Origin: Thermosynechococcaceae cyanobacterium MS004 | GTDB taxonomy: Bacteria; Cyanobacteriota; Cyanobacteriia; Thermosynechococcales; Thermosynechococcaceae | NCBI GenBank assembly: GCA_022402525.1 | Contig: JAKRSB010000146.1 | Coordinates: forward strand, 1-64,000 | Direction of reading: 5' to 3' | DNA length: 64,000 nucleotides | Shown: in pieces, positions 9,294-18,452 of the stretch | Layout: each line of letters begins with the position of its first letter | How positions within the stretch are numbered: the stretch's first letter is position 1 | Translations under genes and position numbers: made by a program | The notes under the pieces: generated by a model | What the model was told of the DNA's origin: nothing | The model's input: only the letters and a program-made list of their open reading frames with translations | The model's database searches: none

Positions 9294-11387
9294 ATGACCA
9301 TCACGACCCCCACCCTAACCCAATCCAATCCTTTGTTAATTGGCAAAGGACTGCCGCCCTTTGATCAGGTCAAGCCAGAGCATGTGGTGCCAGCCATGAC
9401 GCAGCTCTTGAGTGAGCTTGAAGACTCTCTTGCCCAGCTTGAAGCCACGGTTCAGCCCACATGGAAGGGCTTGGTCGAGCCCCTCCAGGCTCTAGAAGAG
9501 CGCATTCGTTGGAGCTGGGGCATCGTCGGCCATCTGCTAGGGGTTAAGAATAGCCCAGAGCTTCGGGAAGCCCATGAGGCGATTCAGCCCAAGGTGGTGG
9601 AGTTCTACAATCGCTTTAGCCAAAGCCGACCCATTTACGATGCGTTTAAGCAAATCCGCGACGGCAGCGCCTGGAGCACCCTAGAAGAAGCCCAGCAGCG
9701 CATTGTCGAAAGCGCTCTGCGCAGTGCGGAGCTATCGGGCGTAGGGCTAGACGGAGCCGATCGCGATCGCTTTAATGAGATTCAGCTAGAGCTGGCAAAC
9801 CTTTCCACCCAGTTTTCCAATCACGTCCTGGACGCCACCAAAGCTTTTAGCCTCACCCTCACCACCCCAGAAGAGATTGCTGGACTGCCGAGCAGCCTCT
9901 TGGCCTTTGCCGCCCAGACCGCCCGTGAAGAAGCCCCAGAAGCCACGCCAGAATCTGGCCCTTGGCGAATTACCCTAGATTTTCCGAGCTTTGGGCCGTT
10001 TATGCAGCATAGCCAGCGCCGCGATCTGCGCGAAAAGCTGTATCGCGCCTACATTAGTCGCGCGGCCTCCGGGGAATACAGCAACCAAGAGATTATTGAG
10101 CGTATTTTACTGCTGCGCAAAGAAGAGTCTAAACTGCTGGGTTACGACACCTTTGCAGAAGTCAGCCTAGCCAGCAAAATGGCTCCCAGCGTTGCGGCGG
10201 TTGAAGACCTCTTGAGCGAACTCCGACAGCCCAGCTACCTCGCGGCGCAGCAAGAGCTAGAAGAACTCAAAGCCTTTGCGATCACTAAGGGATTTCCAGG
10301 AAGCGAACCCCTCATGAATTGGGATACAAGCTTCTGGTCAGAGCGGCTACGGGAAGAGAAGTATGCCCTCAATGACGAAGAGCTCCGCCCCTACTTTCCT
10401 TTGCCCCAAGTCCTTGAAGGACTCTTTGGCTTAGTCCACCGCATTTTTGGGATCACCGTGACCCCTGCGGACGGCCAAGCACCCGTATGGCATGAAGAGG
10501 TGCGCTATTTTCAGGTTGCCAACGACCAGGGAGAAGCGATCGCCCATTTCTATCTGGACGCCTATAGCCGACCCGCTGAGAAGCGCGGCGGGGCCTGGAT
10601 GGATGACTGCTTGGGTCGCGCCAAGACAGACGCTCAGCTCCAGACCCCTGTGGCCTACCTCGTCTGCAACCAGACCCCACCCGTAGACGGCAAGCCCAGT
10701 CTCATGACCTTCCGCGAAGTAGAAACCCTCTTCCATGAGTTTGGGCACGGCCTCCAGCACATGCTGACCCAGGTCAACTACGCTGGAGCCGCTGGCATCA
10801 ACAACGTGGAGTGGGACGCCGTGGAGCTACCCAGCCAGTTTATGGAAAACTGGTGCTACGACCGCGCCACCCTGATGGGGATGGCGCGCCATTACGAAAC
10901 CGGCGAACCCCTTCCCGAAGTGCTGTATCAGCGTCTGCTTGCCGCCAGAACCTTCATGAGCGGTTCGGCGACCCTACGCCAAGTCTTTTTCTCCACCATT
11001 GACCTAGAGCTACACCATCGCTATCAGCCTGGAAGTGGCGAAACCATCCGTGATGTGCGCGATCGCGTGGCGCAAACCAACAGCGTTCTCAAACCGCTAC
11101 CTGAAGACGCATCACTTTGTTCCTTCGGCCATATTTTTGCCGGAGGGTACGCGGCGGGCTACTACAGCTACAAATGGGCAGAAGTCCTGAGCGCCGATGC
11201 CTTTGCGGCCTTTGAAGAAGTCGGTCTAGAGCAAGAAGAGGCCATCGTGAATACTGGCCGACGGTTCCGAGATACGGTGCTGGCGCTGGGCGGCAGTAAG
11301 CACCCCATGGAGGTCTTCAAAGCCTTCCGCGATCGCGAACCCAGTACCGAAGCGCTGCTGCGCCATAGCGGACTGGTGGCGGCTTAG
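9294..11387 (+). CDS. M3 family metallopeptidase (oligopeptidase A-like)
   Basis: Cytoplasmic zinc oligopeptidase of the thimet/PrlC family, degrading short peptides. The zinc site HEFGH lies at about residues 480-484, and the third-ligand Glu follows in the VELPSQFMENW segment about 28 residues on. The family motifs GTFRE-like FREVETLFHEFGHGLQHM and GYAAGYYSYKWAEVLSADAF are both present. Length (697 residues) is typical. The ATG follows a short GAGAG. The next gene starts 18 bp after the stop, suggesting co-transcription. Confidence 0.93.
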   Translation: MTITTPTLTQSNPLLIGKGLPPFDQVKPEHVVPAMTQLLSELEDSLAQLEATVQPTWKGLVEPLQALEERIRWSWGIVGHLLGVKNSPELREAHEAIQPKVVEFYNRFSQSRPIYDAFKQIRDGSAWSTLEEAQQRIVESALRSAELSGVGLDGADRDRFNEIQLELANLSTQFSNHVLDATKAFSLTLTTPEEIAGLPSSLLAFAAQTAREEAPEATPESGPWRITLDFPSFGPFMQHSQRRDLREKLYRAYISRAASGEYSNQEIIERILLLRKEESKLLGYDTFAEVSLASKMAPSVAAVEDLLSELRQPSYLAAQQELEELKAFAITKGFPGSEPLMNWDTSFWSERLREEKYALNDEELRPYFPLPQVLEGLFGLVHRIFGITVTPADGQAPVWHEEVRYFQVANDQGEAIAHFYLDAYSRPAEKRGGAWMDDCLGRAKTDAQLQTPVAYLVCNQTPPVDGKPSLMTFREVETLFHEFGHGLQHMLTQVNYAGAAGINNVEWDAVELPSQFMENWCYDRATLMGMARHYETGEPLPEVLYQRLLAARTFMSGSATLRQVFFSTIDLELHHRYQPGSGETIRDVRDRVAQTNSVLKPLPEDASLCSFGHIFAGGYAAGYYSYKWAEVLSADAFAAFEEVGLEQEEAIVNTGRRFRDTVLALGGSKHPMEVFKAFRDREPSTEALLRHSGLVAA

Positions 11388-11405
11388 GCGAACAGCATAA
11401 GCGGT

Positions 11406-12290
11406 ATGCAGTCATTGACCGATCAAGTCCGTGGATTGTGGATGGGGGCAGCACTGGGAGAGCTGTCCCTCCAGACACCGATGGCCGCACCATCAGGAAA
11501 GGCTACGCCGCTCGCGGTAAAGGACACGGTGCAGGGCACGGTGCCCAAAACCTATGGCCTCATGCTGCTCGCCACTCGACAGCTCAAGCATTTAATTCCT
11601 GAGACAGAAGCCTTTGGACTCCGCTGTGCGCGCTGGCAGGATGTCCTGCTTCGCACCCTGGCGATCGCCTTTCTCCACCCAGCCGCAACCCAGGGGTTAG
11701 CCGCCCAGCTCAGTGGATGGTGTTCAGACCCCCGCGATCGTGAACGGTTTGTAAGCGCCTTTGTGGTCGTCTGTACTCTGGAGTGGCTTCAACACCAAAG
11801 ACCTCTCCAGGATTTAATTCCTGATCTTTTAAGGCATCCTGAGCTAGAGGGAACCCACGCTGCATTCCACCTAGAAAACGTGCAGCAACATCTGCTTCAG
11901 CGTGCAAGTTTACAGTCTGTGGTGCAGCTTCAGCCCATTCCCCCGCAGGAGTGGACTCCAAGCTGGGCGATCGCGCTATGTCTTTATGCAGTCTTGAGCA
12001 CCCCCCAGGATTTTCAGCTCACCGTTCAGCGGGCGCGACAGATGCTGCCCCAACAGCCGGAACTGGTGATGCTCACCGCTGCACTATCTGGATTTTACAA
12101 TGGGTTAGCGACGATGCCCCTAGAGGGACGCTGGACGCTAAAAACACTGAAATGGAAGGTCGCCGTACCCTTTGAAACAGGACTTTTGACCCTTGCAGAC
12201 CTCTGTGCCGCTCAATGGGCAGGAAGCACAGGTTTGGATATGCCCGCTAGTGCGGTCTTTCATGCTCCAGGGCAGCTACGCCCTCGTTGA
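11406..12290 (+). CDS. degenerate ADP-ribosylglycohydrolase-like protein
   Basis: 294 residues. The N-terminus DQVRGLWMGAALGE resembles the opening helix of ADP-ribosylglycohydrolases (RGAxxGLAVGDALG). The region CLYAVLSTPQDFQLTVQRA ... LSGFYNGLATMP resembles the C-terminal helices of that fold. The metal-binding acidic motifs (GD near the N-terminus and the later GGDTD) are absent, so if related it is probably not catalytic as DraG is. It lies 18 bp after the M3 peptidase gene, probably in one transcript. The family assignment is inference from weak resemblance. Confidence 0.7.
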   Translation: MQSLTDQVRGLWMGAALGELSLQTPMAAPSGKATPLAVKDTVQGTVPKTYGLMLLATRQLKHLIPETEAFGLRCARWQDVLLRTLAIAFLHPAATQGLAAQLSGWCSDPRDRERFVSAFVVVCTLEWLQHQRPLQDLIPDLLRHPELEGTHAAFHLENVQQHLLQRASLQSVVQLQPIPPQEWTPSWAIALCLYAVLSTPQDFQLTVQRARQMLPQQPELVMLTAALSGFYNGLATMPLEGRWTLKTLKWKVAVPFETGLLTLADLCAAQWAGSTGLDMPASAVFHAPGQLRPR

Positions 12291-12381
12291 TGAAGCGCCA
12301 CTTGTTGGATGACTGCTGCTCAACTTTGGGAATGATGCTTTAGGAATGACCAAGTCCGGGATAACGAACAATCGCGCAAAG

Positions 12382-13254
12382 CTAGCGCAAACGCAGCCAA
12401 TCATTAAGATCTGAGAGTTCGGAAAAATCTAGTAAAGCCTCGCCTAACTCTTCGAGCTGAGCCAATGACAGAGCGCGGATTTGGACTTCAGTTTCAGGCG
12501 CGATCACACCAATACGCCGATGGATCAGCCGTAGTACAAAATTTAAGCCTTCCTCAATTCGTCCTCTGGCCTCACCTCTGGCCTCACCTCTGGCTTCGCC
12601 TCTGGCCTCACCTCTGGCCTCAGCTTCAGCTTCAATTTCTTGGTAGATCACAGACTCTCGCATAATATCGCTCCGCAATACTCGATGAATGACTGCTTTA
12701 TCCAATACTAGCCCAGCCAAAATGGCGCTTGCTGCTGCCACGTTACGCTGCGATCGCGCTTCGGCAATTGCCTCAACTCGGCGAGCGACTTCTCGCAATA
12801 TCTCAATGGGTTCTGTGGTTTGGCTGAGTACCGCAAATGGTAATAACCCAGGTGATTCAAGAAATCGAGCTGTGGGCTCCTCCCATAGCCTGACCACTTC
12901 AAATTCATGACGCAGTCCTGGCAGTTCAAAATGGGTTTGATACGCTCGATCAGATTGGGTTGGCCTTAGATAAACTACAATTTGCCGCATTTGCTTTTGA
13001 GGGTAGCGACGAAACCCTCTGAGCCTATAGTCCGCCATCCTAAATCCCATCTCAGGATCAGGGTCTGTCTGAAACTCGACATGGAGCAAGATATCTTGTG
13101 ACTCTAAAAAAAGAACCGCGTCGGCACGAATCGGTTCTGCAAAGAGTTCCGATGGCTCCAGCTTTGTCAGCGGAGTTGGCGTTCCCAATAACCAGCTCGC
13201 AATATCGGCGCTAAAGTTTTCGGCAATAAATTTGCAAGTGTTGTCAAAAGCCAT
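12382..13254 (-). CDS. Rpn/PD-(D/E)XK family nuclease-like protein with DUF4351 tail
   Basis: 290 residues. The N-terminal half has the Rpn/transposase-associated nuclease signature RADAVLFLES ... LLHVEFQT, in which Asp and Glu-x-Gln form the PD-(D/E)XK-type site. MGFRMADYRLRGFRRYP and QIVVYLRP follow, as in this family. The last 50 residues, LRLIHRRIGVI ... LEELGEALLDF, match the DUF4351 helix pair. Between them is an EARG repeat of about five 12-bp units (12566-12620). Related proteins promote DNA breakage or recombination; here the function is inferred only. Very common as multi-copy genes in filamentous cyanobacteria. Confidence 0.85.
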   Translation of the reverse strand: MAFDNTCKFIAENFSADIASWLLGTPTPLTKLEPSELFAEPIRADAVLFLESQDILLHVEFQTDPDPEMGFRMADYRLRGFRRYPQKQMRQIVVYLRPTQSDRAYQTHFELPGLRHEFEVVRLWEEPTARFLESPGLLPFAVLSQTTEPIEILREVARRVEAIAEARSQRNVAAASAILAGLVLDKAVIHRVLRSDIMRESVIYQEIEAEAEARGEARGEARGEARGEARGRIEEGLNFVLRLIHRRIGVIAPETEVQIRALSLAQLEELGEALLDFSELSDLNDWLRLR

Positions 13255-13299
13255 AAAAACCGTCGGGGAAGTCTGAGGGGAAAATTTACTGTTTTGGGC

Positions 13300-14007
13300 T
13301 TATTTTGGGGGATTGTGCTGGTTTATTTCATCCCAAAGCTGCTTGAGCACCTTGGCAGGGTCATTTGCCTGCAATACTGCACCGCTTACCGCGATCGCCG
13401 CCACCCCTTGCCCCATCACGTCCCTCACCCGTCCTGGACGGATACCTCCCAATGCCACGAGGGGACGAACGCTGCGCTGAATGCAGCGTTGCAGCCCCAG
13501 TGCGCCCAAAGTCTCCCGCTGATCATCGGGCTTAGAAGTGGGCGAATAAATGGGACTGATGGTGGCGTAATCCGCGCCACTCAGATCGGCTTCATCAAGG
13601 GTATTAAAGCTATGCCGCGAAACGCCCAGCAGCATTTCAGGCAAAAGCTGCGATCGCACAGACATAATGTCGGACTGGGAAGCGAGATGAACGCCCTCTA
13701 ACCCCCACTCCAGCGCAAGCCTGGGGTAGCTATGAATCAACAACTTTGCCCCTGAATCCCGCACAATGGGCAAGATGTCTCGAAGCGTCTGAGCGATTTC
13801 GGCCTGGGGCAGCACCTTCTCCCGCAGCAGAACCGCCACGCGATCGCTCCCAGGCTGCTTCAGCATTGCCGCCAGGGTTGACTCCACCGTGCGGCCTGCC
13901 TTCGCGCAGGAAAGGCGATCTGTAATGACTAAAATATCAAAGGGTAGATTGTCTAAGGGTAGTGCCGCCATTCGGTAGTGCCGCCATTCGTTTGATGCGG
14001 TTCCCAT
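13300..14007 (-). CDS. thiamine phosphate synthase / TenI-like protein
   Basis: TIM-barrel protein of the ThiE/TenI family, 235 residues. Visible motifs are ILVITDRL near the N-terminus, LLIHSYPRLALEWGLEGVHLA, GADYATISPIYSPTSKP and VALGGIRPGRVRDVMGQGVAAIAVSGAV. These correspond to the pyrimidine/phosphate-binding loops of ThiE, which joins HMP-PP and thiazole phosphate. The GQxD loop of true ThiE reads ASQSD here, so a TenI-like or ThiE-like role is equally possible. It is divergent from the YkgJ-like gene 40 bp away. Confidence 0.8.
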   Translation of the reverse strand: MGTASNEWRHYRMAALPLDNLPFDILVITDRLSCAKAGRTVESTLAAMLKQPGSDRVAVLLREKVLPQAEIAQTLRDILPIVRDSGAKLLIHSYPRLALEWGLEGVHLASQSDIMSVRSQLLPEMLLGVSRHSFNTLDEADLSGADYATISPIYSPTSKPDDQRETLGALGLQRCIQRSVRPLVALGGIRPGRVRDVMGQGVAAIAVSGAVLQANDPAKVLKQLWDEINQHNPPK

Positions 14008-14047
14008 AAACCGCTGCTGAGTTGTTTTCTAACGTGAGTGAATCATC

Positions 14048-14404
14048 ATGGCGACGTGGCATTGTGTCAAATATTGTGGAGCCTGCTGCCAGCTTAACCC
14101 TAGTGATCGCCCTGACCTTGCGGACTATCTCACCCCTCCAGAGCTAGCGCTTTACCTCAGTATGGTGGGGCCGGACGGCTGGTGTATTCATCTCAACCCC
14201 GACACCCGCGAGTGCCAAATCTACGACGATCGCCCAAACTTTTGCCGCGTACAGCCCGATACCTTTGAGCGGATGTTTGGCGTTGCAGCGGAGGATCTTG
14301 ACGACTTTGCCATTGACTGCTGCCGCGAACATATTGAAGATGTCTATGGCGATCGCAGTCTTGAAAGCCTCCGGTTTGAACGTGAACTGGGTCTACTGTA
14401 TTAA
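14048..14404 (+). CDS. YkgJ family cysteine cluster protein
   Basis: 118 residues with the Zn/Fe-type cysteine cluster of YkgJ/UPF0153 proteins. CVKYCGACCQLNP lies at the N-terminus. CIHLNPDTRECQIYDDRPNFCR follows in the middle, and a late DCCREHIEDVYG closes the set. The function of the family is unknown; metal binding is inferred from the eight or so conserved cysteines. Short, complete and probably monocistronic. Confidence 0.88.
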   Translation: MATWHCVKYCGACCQLNPSDRPDLADYLTPPELALYLSMVGPDGWCIHLNPDTRECQIYDDRPNFCRVQPDTFERMFGVAAEDLDDFAIDCCREHIEDVYGDRSLESLRFERELGLLY

Positions 14405-14534
14405 GCCCTATCCCTCGCTCTCAAGGCTAAGACGCAAGGAGAAAAGCCACTCCCCCCACCTCCGGGAACAGCATGAGCAACAAAGTTGATGAAGTATTGG
14501 CATAATAATGAAAGAAATATGAAAGCTTTCTGGG

Positions 14535-15041
14535 GTGCCTGTGCTGAATTCAGAACCTTCAACCACGGCTCAATCCATAGACCAACCCATCGAACTGGCT
14601 AGAAGTCAAGGCGTGGATCAGCGTCTCGGCTTCGAGAGTCCTGTCTTGGCAGACTCGCCTTTGACGGACATAGCCTTGACGGACATAGCCTTGGCGGAAA
14701 CGACCGTGGCTGACCCTGTTGCTGAGCCGCCCATACCCTTTGTTCAGAAGCAAAAGCCAGGCGTGTTGCGAGAGTTTTTGACCGCATTTATCACCATTTT
14801 CTTGGCCGAGATTGGCGATAAAACCCAGCTTGCCACCTTACTCATGACGGCAGAGTCTCAGTCACCCTGGGTTGTGTTTGCCGGTGCTGCCGCTGCGCTG
14901 CTCACCACCAGTTTGTTGGGGGTGTTGATTGGCCGATGGCTCGCGCAGCGGCTCTCTGAAGAGACGCTAAAAACAGCGACTGGCGCTGGAATGTTGATTA
15001 TTTCGGTGCTGCTTTTGTGGGATGTGGTGCATTTAAATTAG
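14535..15041 (+). CDS. TMEM165/GDT1 (UPF0016) family transporter, half-size
   Basis: 168 residues. The C-terminal 90 form one UPF0016 domain: the signature FLAEIGDKTQLAT, three membrane helices and a LLLWDVVHL end. The family exports Mn2+ or exchanges Ca2+ (Mnx in Synechocystis). Most members have two such domains, so this half-size protein should pair with itself or a partner not adjacent here. The first 75 residues are polar and contain a duplicated LTDIA unit from an 18-bp repeat (14659-14698). The GTG start is the first available; a later start is possible. Confidence 0.85.
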   Translation: MPVLNSEPSTTAQSIDQPIELARSQGVDQRLGFESPVLADSPLTDIALTDIALAETTVADPVAEPPIPFVQKQKPGVLREFLTAFITIFLAEIGDKTQLATLLMTAESQSPWVVFAGAAAALLTTSLLGVLIGRWLAQRLSEETLKTATGAGMLIISVLLLWDVVHLN

Positions 15042-15083
15042 GAGCCCCACGCTCCGATGGGCTTTGCTGGTGCTTGCTGCCTG

Positions 15084-15111
15084 TTTTAAGATTTTGCTTA
15101 AAATCTTAAAA
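15084..15111. terminator. AT-rich 28-nt perfect hairpin
   Basis: TTTTAAGATTTT and its exact complement form a 12-bp stem with a GCTT loop, 43 bp after the GDT1-like gene. With A/T runs at both ends it could act as a terminator in either direction. The stem has few G-C pairs, so its strength is uncertain. Confidence 0.5.
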
Positions 15112-15318
15112 GTTAAGGATCGTCCTGCCCCTTGTCTCTAAAGATACGGACAATGAAGGGAGTAGAGGCTGTTAATTTTTTAGCCCCTTAAACTTAACCC
15201 TTCTGGGTAGGCTTTCTGAATGGGCCTAGAGGCGTGGAAGGTCTAGAGGCGTGGGAGGGAAAGCGTCTGAGTTTTTGCTTAGAGCTGTTTGTTTAGATGT
15301 GAAAGGGAGCGAGATCGC

Positions 15319-17094
15319 GTGAAGTACTGGATCGTGGGGTTATGCATCGTCGCCACAGGTGCTCCGGCATTGGCTGCCAGCGCTGCACCGCTCAATCCTG
15401 AGCTAAAGATTGGGATTCGGCAGCGGGTTGGTCAAAAAGCAAAAGCTGAGCTTTTGATTCAGGCGCTACCGGGCGATCGCTTAACGGTTAAGTTCCCCAG
15501 TCGGGATAAGGTTGAAACCCTCACCACCGATAAACTACAAGTCAGCATTACCCCAAAGCCACTGACCGAGCCACGCATAGAAGAGCGGGTGGTGATTAGC
15601 ACCCACCGGAGTTTTGAAAGTGCGGAAGCCAGTGCTGCCTACTGGAAAGCTCAGGGCATTGAAGTTGAGGTAGCTCAGCCTGAAAACTGGCAGGTTTGGG
15701 CAAAACGCGATCGCTACGACTCGACCGTAAGCCGTCTGCTGCTGCTGCAAGATCTCAAGTCTAAGGGTCTTAAGACAGGCTACCTAGATCGCAAAACCTG
15801 GACAACTCGGCCAACCCTAAACTGGGTGGTCAATGGCTATCGCTACCATCGCGATGAAGTGGATATCACCAGCACCAGAGGCGTAATCCAGGTGGATCAA
15901 AAGCGCTATGGGGGTCGCTTGCGGTTTCAGCCCAACACCTACGGCAGCTATACCCTCGTGAATCAGGTGCCTCTGGAAACCTATCTGCGGGGCGTGGTGC
16001 CCCACGAAATTGGCCGACAGGCACCCGAAACCGCAGTTCAGGCGCAGGCAATTTTGGCAAGAACCTACGCACTTCGGAATCTTCGTCGCTTTAAGATTGA
16101 CAACTACGAACTCTGTGCCGATACCCAGTGCCAGGTCTATGAGGGACTCAACGACACTGACGCCAAAGCCGACAAGGCGATCGTTGCCACTAGGGGCCAG
16201 GTCTTAACCCATAAAAACGAGCTCATTGATGCCCTGTACTCTTCCACAACTGGGGGCGTTACCGCAGCCTTTGAAGATGTGTGGGAAGGCAACCCGCGCC
16301 CTTACCTCACCGCCAAGATTGACGCCTACCCCAACCAAGTCTGGGACTTAAAAACACGGAGCCTCTCCGATGAAAAAGCCTTCCGCGCCTTTATTAATCT
16401 CAAGCAAGGGTTTAATGAAGCAGGGGGCTACTTCCGCTGGAGAACCGAAGCCCCCCTCGCCCAGCTCAACCAAAATTTCCGAGAATTTCTGAAAAAGCAG
16501 CAGCACCCCCTCGCAGGGTTTAGCAGCATTCAAAACCTAACCGTAGCCGGACGGGCGGGCGGTGGACGGGTGCAGCGGTTCCGGGTCACCACTGAGAAGG
16601 GTGCCCTAGACTTAACCAAGGACGAAATTCTGAGAGCTTTTGATGCACCGAATAGCCTGCTCTTTTATGTAGACCCAATCTTTCAGCCCGATCGCAAAAC
16701 CTTAAAGGGCTTTGCGTTTGTCGGGGGCGGCTTAGGACATGGGGTAGGGCTGAGCCAGATTGGATCCTATGCGCTTAGCCAAGGGGGATGGTCAGCCCCT
16801 CAAATTTTGAGTTTTTACTATCCCAATACGGTCTTACAGCCCCTCAGCACACAGGTGTCTTACTGGACGGAAGCACCATCTCCATCCTCAGGCAGCAAAA
16901 CCTCGTTAAACGGCCAAACAAGCGGCCTCTCTTCAGCCAGCCAGGGCGGGAGTGACCAGGGCGGGAGTGACCAGGGCGGAATTTGGATTTTGGGGTGGCA
17001 GTTTCCTAGCTTTCAGACCATTGTGAACTGGTTCAACTCCCTCGGCAAACCCCAAAGTGCCTCTCTGGCACTAAAGTCACCTTATCTTGACTGA
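15319..17094 (+). CDS. SpoIID/LytB domain protein
   Basis: 591 residues, probably secreted. The GTG at 15319 follows AAAGGGAGCGA and gives a signal peptide (VKYWIVGLCIVATGAPALAA). A SpoIID/LytB domain occupies about residues 190-480, with VPLETYLRGVVPHEIG, AQAILARTYALRN, YSSTTGGVTA and GHGVGLSQIGSYALSQGG visible. Family members are lytic transglycosylases or amidase enhancers acting on peptidoglycan. A Ser/Gly-rich linker near residue 540 has a 15-bp duplication (GGSDQ). The GTG at 15289 would precede the signal peptide with a charged stretch and is less likely. Confidence 0.88.
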   Translation: MKYWIVGLCIVATGAPALAASAAPLNPELKIGIRQRVGQKAKAELLIQALPGDRLTVKFPSRDKVETLTTDKLQVSITPKPLTEPRIEERVVISTHRSFESAEASAAYWKAQGIEVEVAQPENWQVWAKRDRYDSTVSRLLLLQDLKSKGLKTGYLDRKTWTTRPTLNWVVNGYRYHRDEVDITSTRGVIQVDQKRYGGRLRFQPNTYGSYTLVNQVPLETYLRGVVPHEIGRQAPETAVQAQAILARTYALRNLRRFKIDNYELCADTQCQVYEGLNDTDAKADKAIVATRGQVLTHKNELIDALYSSTTGGVTAAFEDVWEGNPRPYLTAKIDAYPNQVWDLKTRSLSDEKAFRAFINLKQGFNEAGGYFRWRTEAPLAQLNQNFREFLKKQQHPLAGFSSIQNLTVAGRAGGGRVQRFRVTTEKGALDLTKDEILRAFDAPNSLLFYVDPIFQPDRKTLKGFAFVGGGLGHGVGLSQIGSYALSQGGWSAPQILSFYYPNTVLQPLSTQVSYWTEAPSPSSGSKTSLNGQTSGLSSASQGGSDQGGSDQGGIWILGWQFPSFQTIVNWFNSLGKPQSASLALKSPYLD

Positions 17095-17378
17095 AGATAG
17101 GTTCTGGGAACTACCCCATCACTTCTGTCTCAGCCTAAGATAGAGTGGAATCCAAAATCACTCCAAATCTGCCATCCAAAGCGAGTTTGAAAGTAAAGCG
17201 CCTCTAAAGGGATACTTTACGGGTCGTCGCGTCTTTCTTGTGGTGGAAAGGGTGGTTCTGGATTATTACAAACCGTTTATCCATTGGTTTTCTGCATACA
17301 AAACGAAACACAATGGAGAGTAGAAAAGCCTGTCTTGAGCCCTTTTCCTGACCCAGCGCCCTATTATCTTCAGCCGTC

Positions 17379-18452
17379 ATGCAGAAAACCTATGACCTTC
17401 ATGTCGTAGAGACCCGACCTTTGATTAGCCCAGACCTTCTTCACCATGAGCTGCCCATCTCCAGCGCAGCTTCTCTCCTTGTCGCAGAGACCCGCGATCG
17501 CATTCGCAATATCATGCGCAACGAAGACCGACGACTACTGGTCGTTGTGGGCCCTTGCTCGGTGCATGACGTAGATGCGGCCTACGTTTATGGTCAAAAG
17601 CTAGCGGCCCTGCGGCAAGAGCTGGCGGATGACCTAGAAATTGTGATGCGAGTGTATTTTGAAAAGCCCCGCACCAATATCGGCTGGAAAGGACTCATTA
17701 ACGACCCGCATCTAGACGGCAGCTACGACATCAATAAAGGGCTGTGGCTGGCCCGCAAGCTTCTCCTAGACCTAGCGGCCTTGAATTTGCCCGCCGCGAC
17801 GGAACTCCTAGACCCCATCACGCCCCAGTATATTGCTGATGTAATTGCCTGGACTGCGATCGGTGCGCGCACTACGGAAAGCCAAACCCACCGGGAAATG
17901 GCTTCTGGCCTATCCATGCCCATTGGGTTCAAAAACAACACGGACGGCAGCTTACAGGCCGCGATCAACGCTATGCTGTCAGCTAGCCAACCCCACCATT
18001 TCCTAGGGGTGAATCTGCACGGTCTTGCCAGTATCGTAGCCACCACGGGCAATCCAGATACTCATTTGGTATTGCGAGGCGGGAAGTCTGGGCCGAACTT
18101 TGAGGCAACCTATGTGGAGGCTGCGGCGAAGGAGCTGGTACGGCTGAACCTTAACTCGCGCATTATGGTGGACTGTAGCCACGCCAACGCGATGAAAGAC
18201 CACGATCGCCAAGCCAATGTCCTAGAGAATGTGGCGGAACAGCTCCTGGCTGGGTCACGGCACCTATTGGGCGTGATGATTGAAAGTCATCTCGTGGCAG
18301 GAAATCAGCCTATTCCTGAAGATCTCTCTCAGCTTGTTTATGGTCAGAGCATCACGGATGCCTGTGTAGACTTTGAAATGACGGCTGTTATGCTCAGAAA
18401 GCTAGCTGGCTCTGTCCGCGAAGCGAAGACGGCCTCGTTGTCCTTGAGCTAG
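17379..18452 (+). CDS. class I DAHP synthase (3-deoxy-7-phosphoheptulonate synthase)
   Basis: First enzyme of the shikimate pathway, condensing phosphoenolpyruvate and erythrose-4-phosphate. It is the AroF/AroG/AroH (type I alpha) form of 357 residues. Motifs seen are VVVGPCSVHD (about 54-63), RVYFEKPRTNIGWKGLINDP, AIGARTTESQTHREMASGLS, GFKNNTDG, VLRGGKSGPNF and MVDCSHANAMKD. Metal-binding Cys, His and Glu positions appear intact. The isoform specificity for Phe or Tyr feedback cannot be read with confidence. The 280 bp upstream are gene-free and probably hold its promoter. Confidence 0.93.
   Translation: MQKTYDLHVVETRPLISPDLLHHELPISSAASLLVAETRDRIRNIMRNEDRRLLVVVGPCSVHDVDAAYVYGQKLAALRQELADDLEIVMRVYFEKPRTNIGWKGLINDPHLDGSYDINKGLWLARKLLLDLAALNLPAATELLDPITPQYIADVIAWTAIGARTTESQTHREMASGLSMPIGFKNNTDGSLQAAINAMLSASQPHHFLGVNLHGLASIVATTGNPDTHLVLRGGKSGPNFEATYVEAAAKELVRLNLNSRIMVDCSHANAMKDHDRQANVLENVAEQLLAGSRHLLGVMIESHLVAGNQPIPEDLSQLVYGQSITDACVDFEMTAVMLRKLAGSVREAKTASLSLS

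Noticed and set aside
15084-15111. 28-nt palindrome as a telomere-resolvase target
   Set aside because: The arms are only 12 bp and nearly all A/T, shorter than known resolvase sites, and it sits 44 kb from the enzyme gene; a terminator is simpler.
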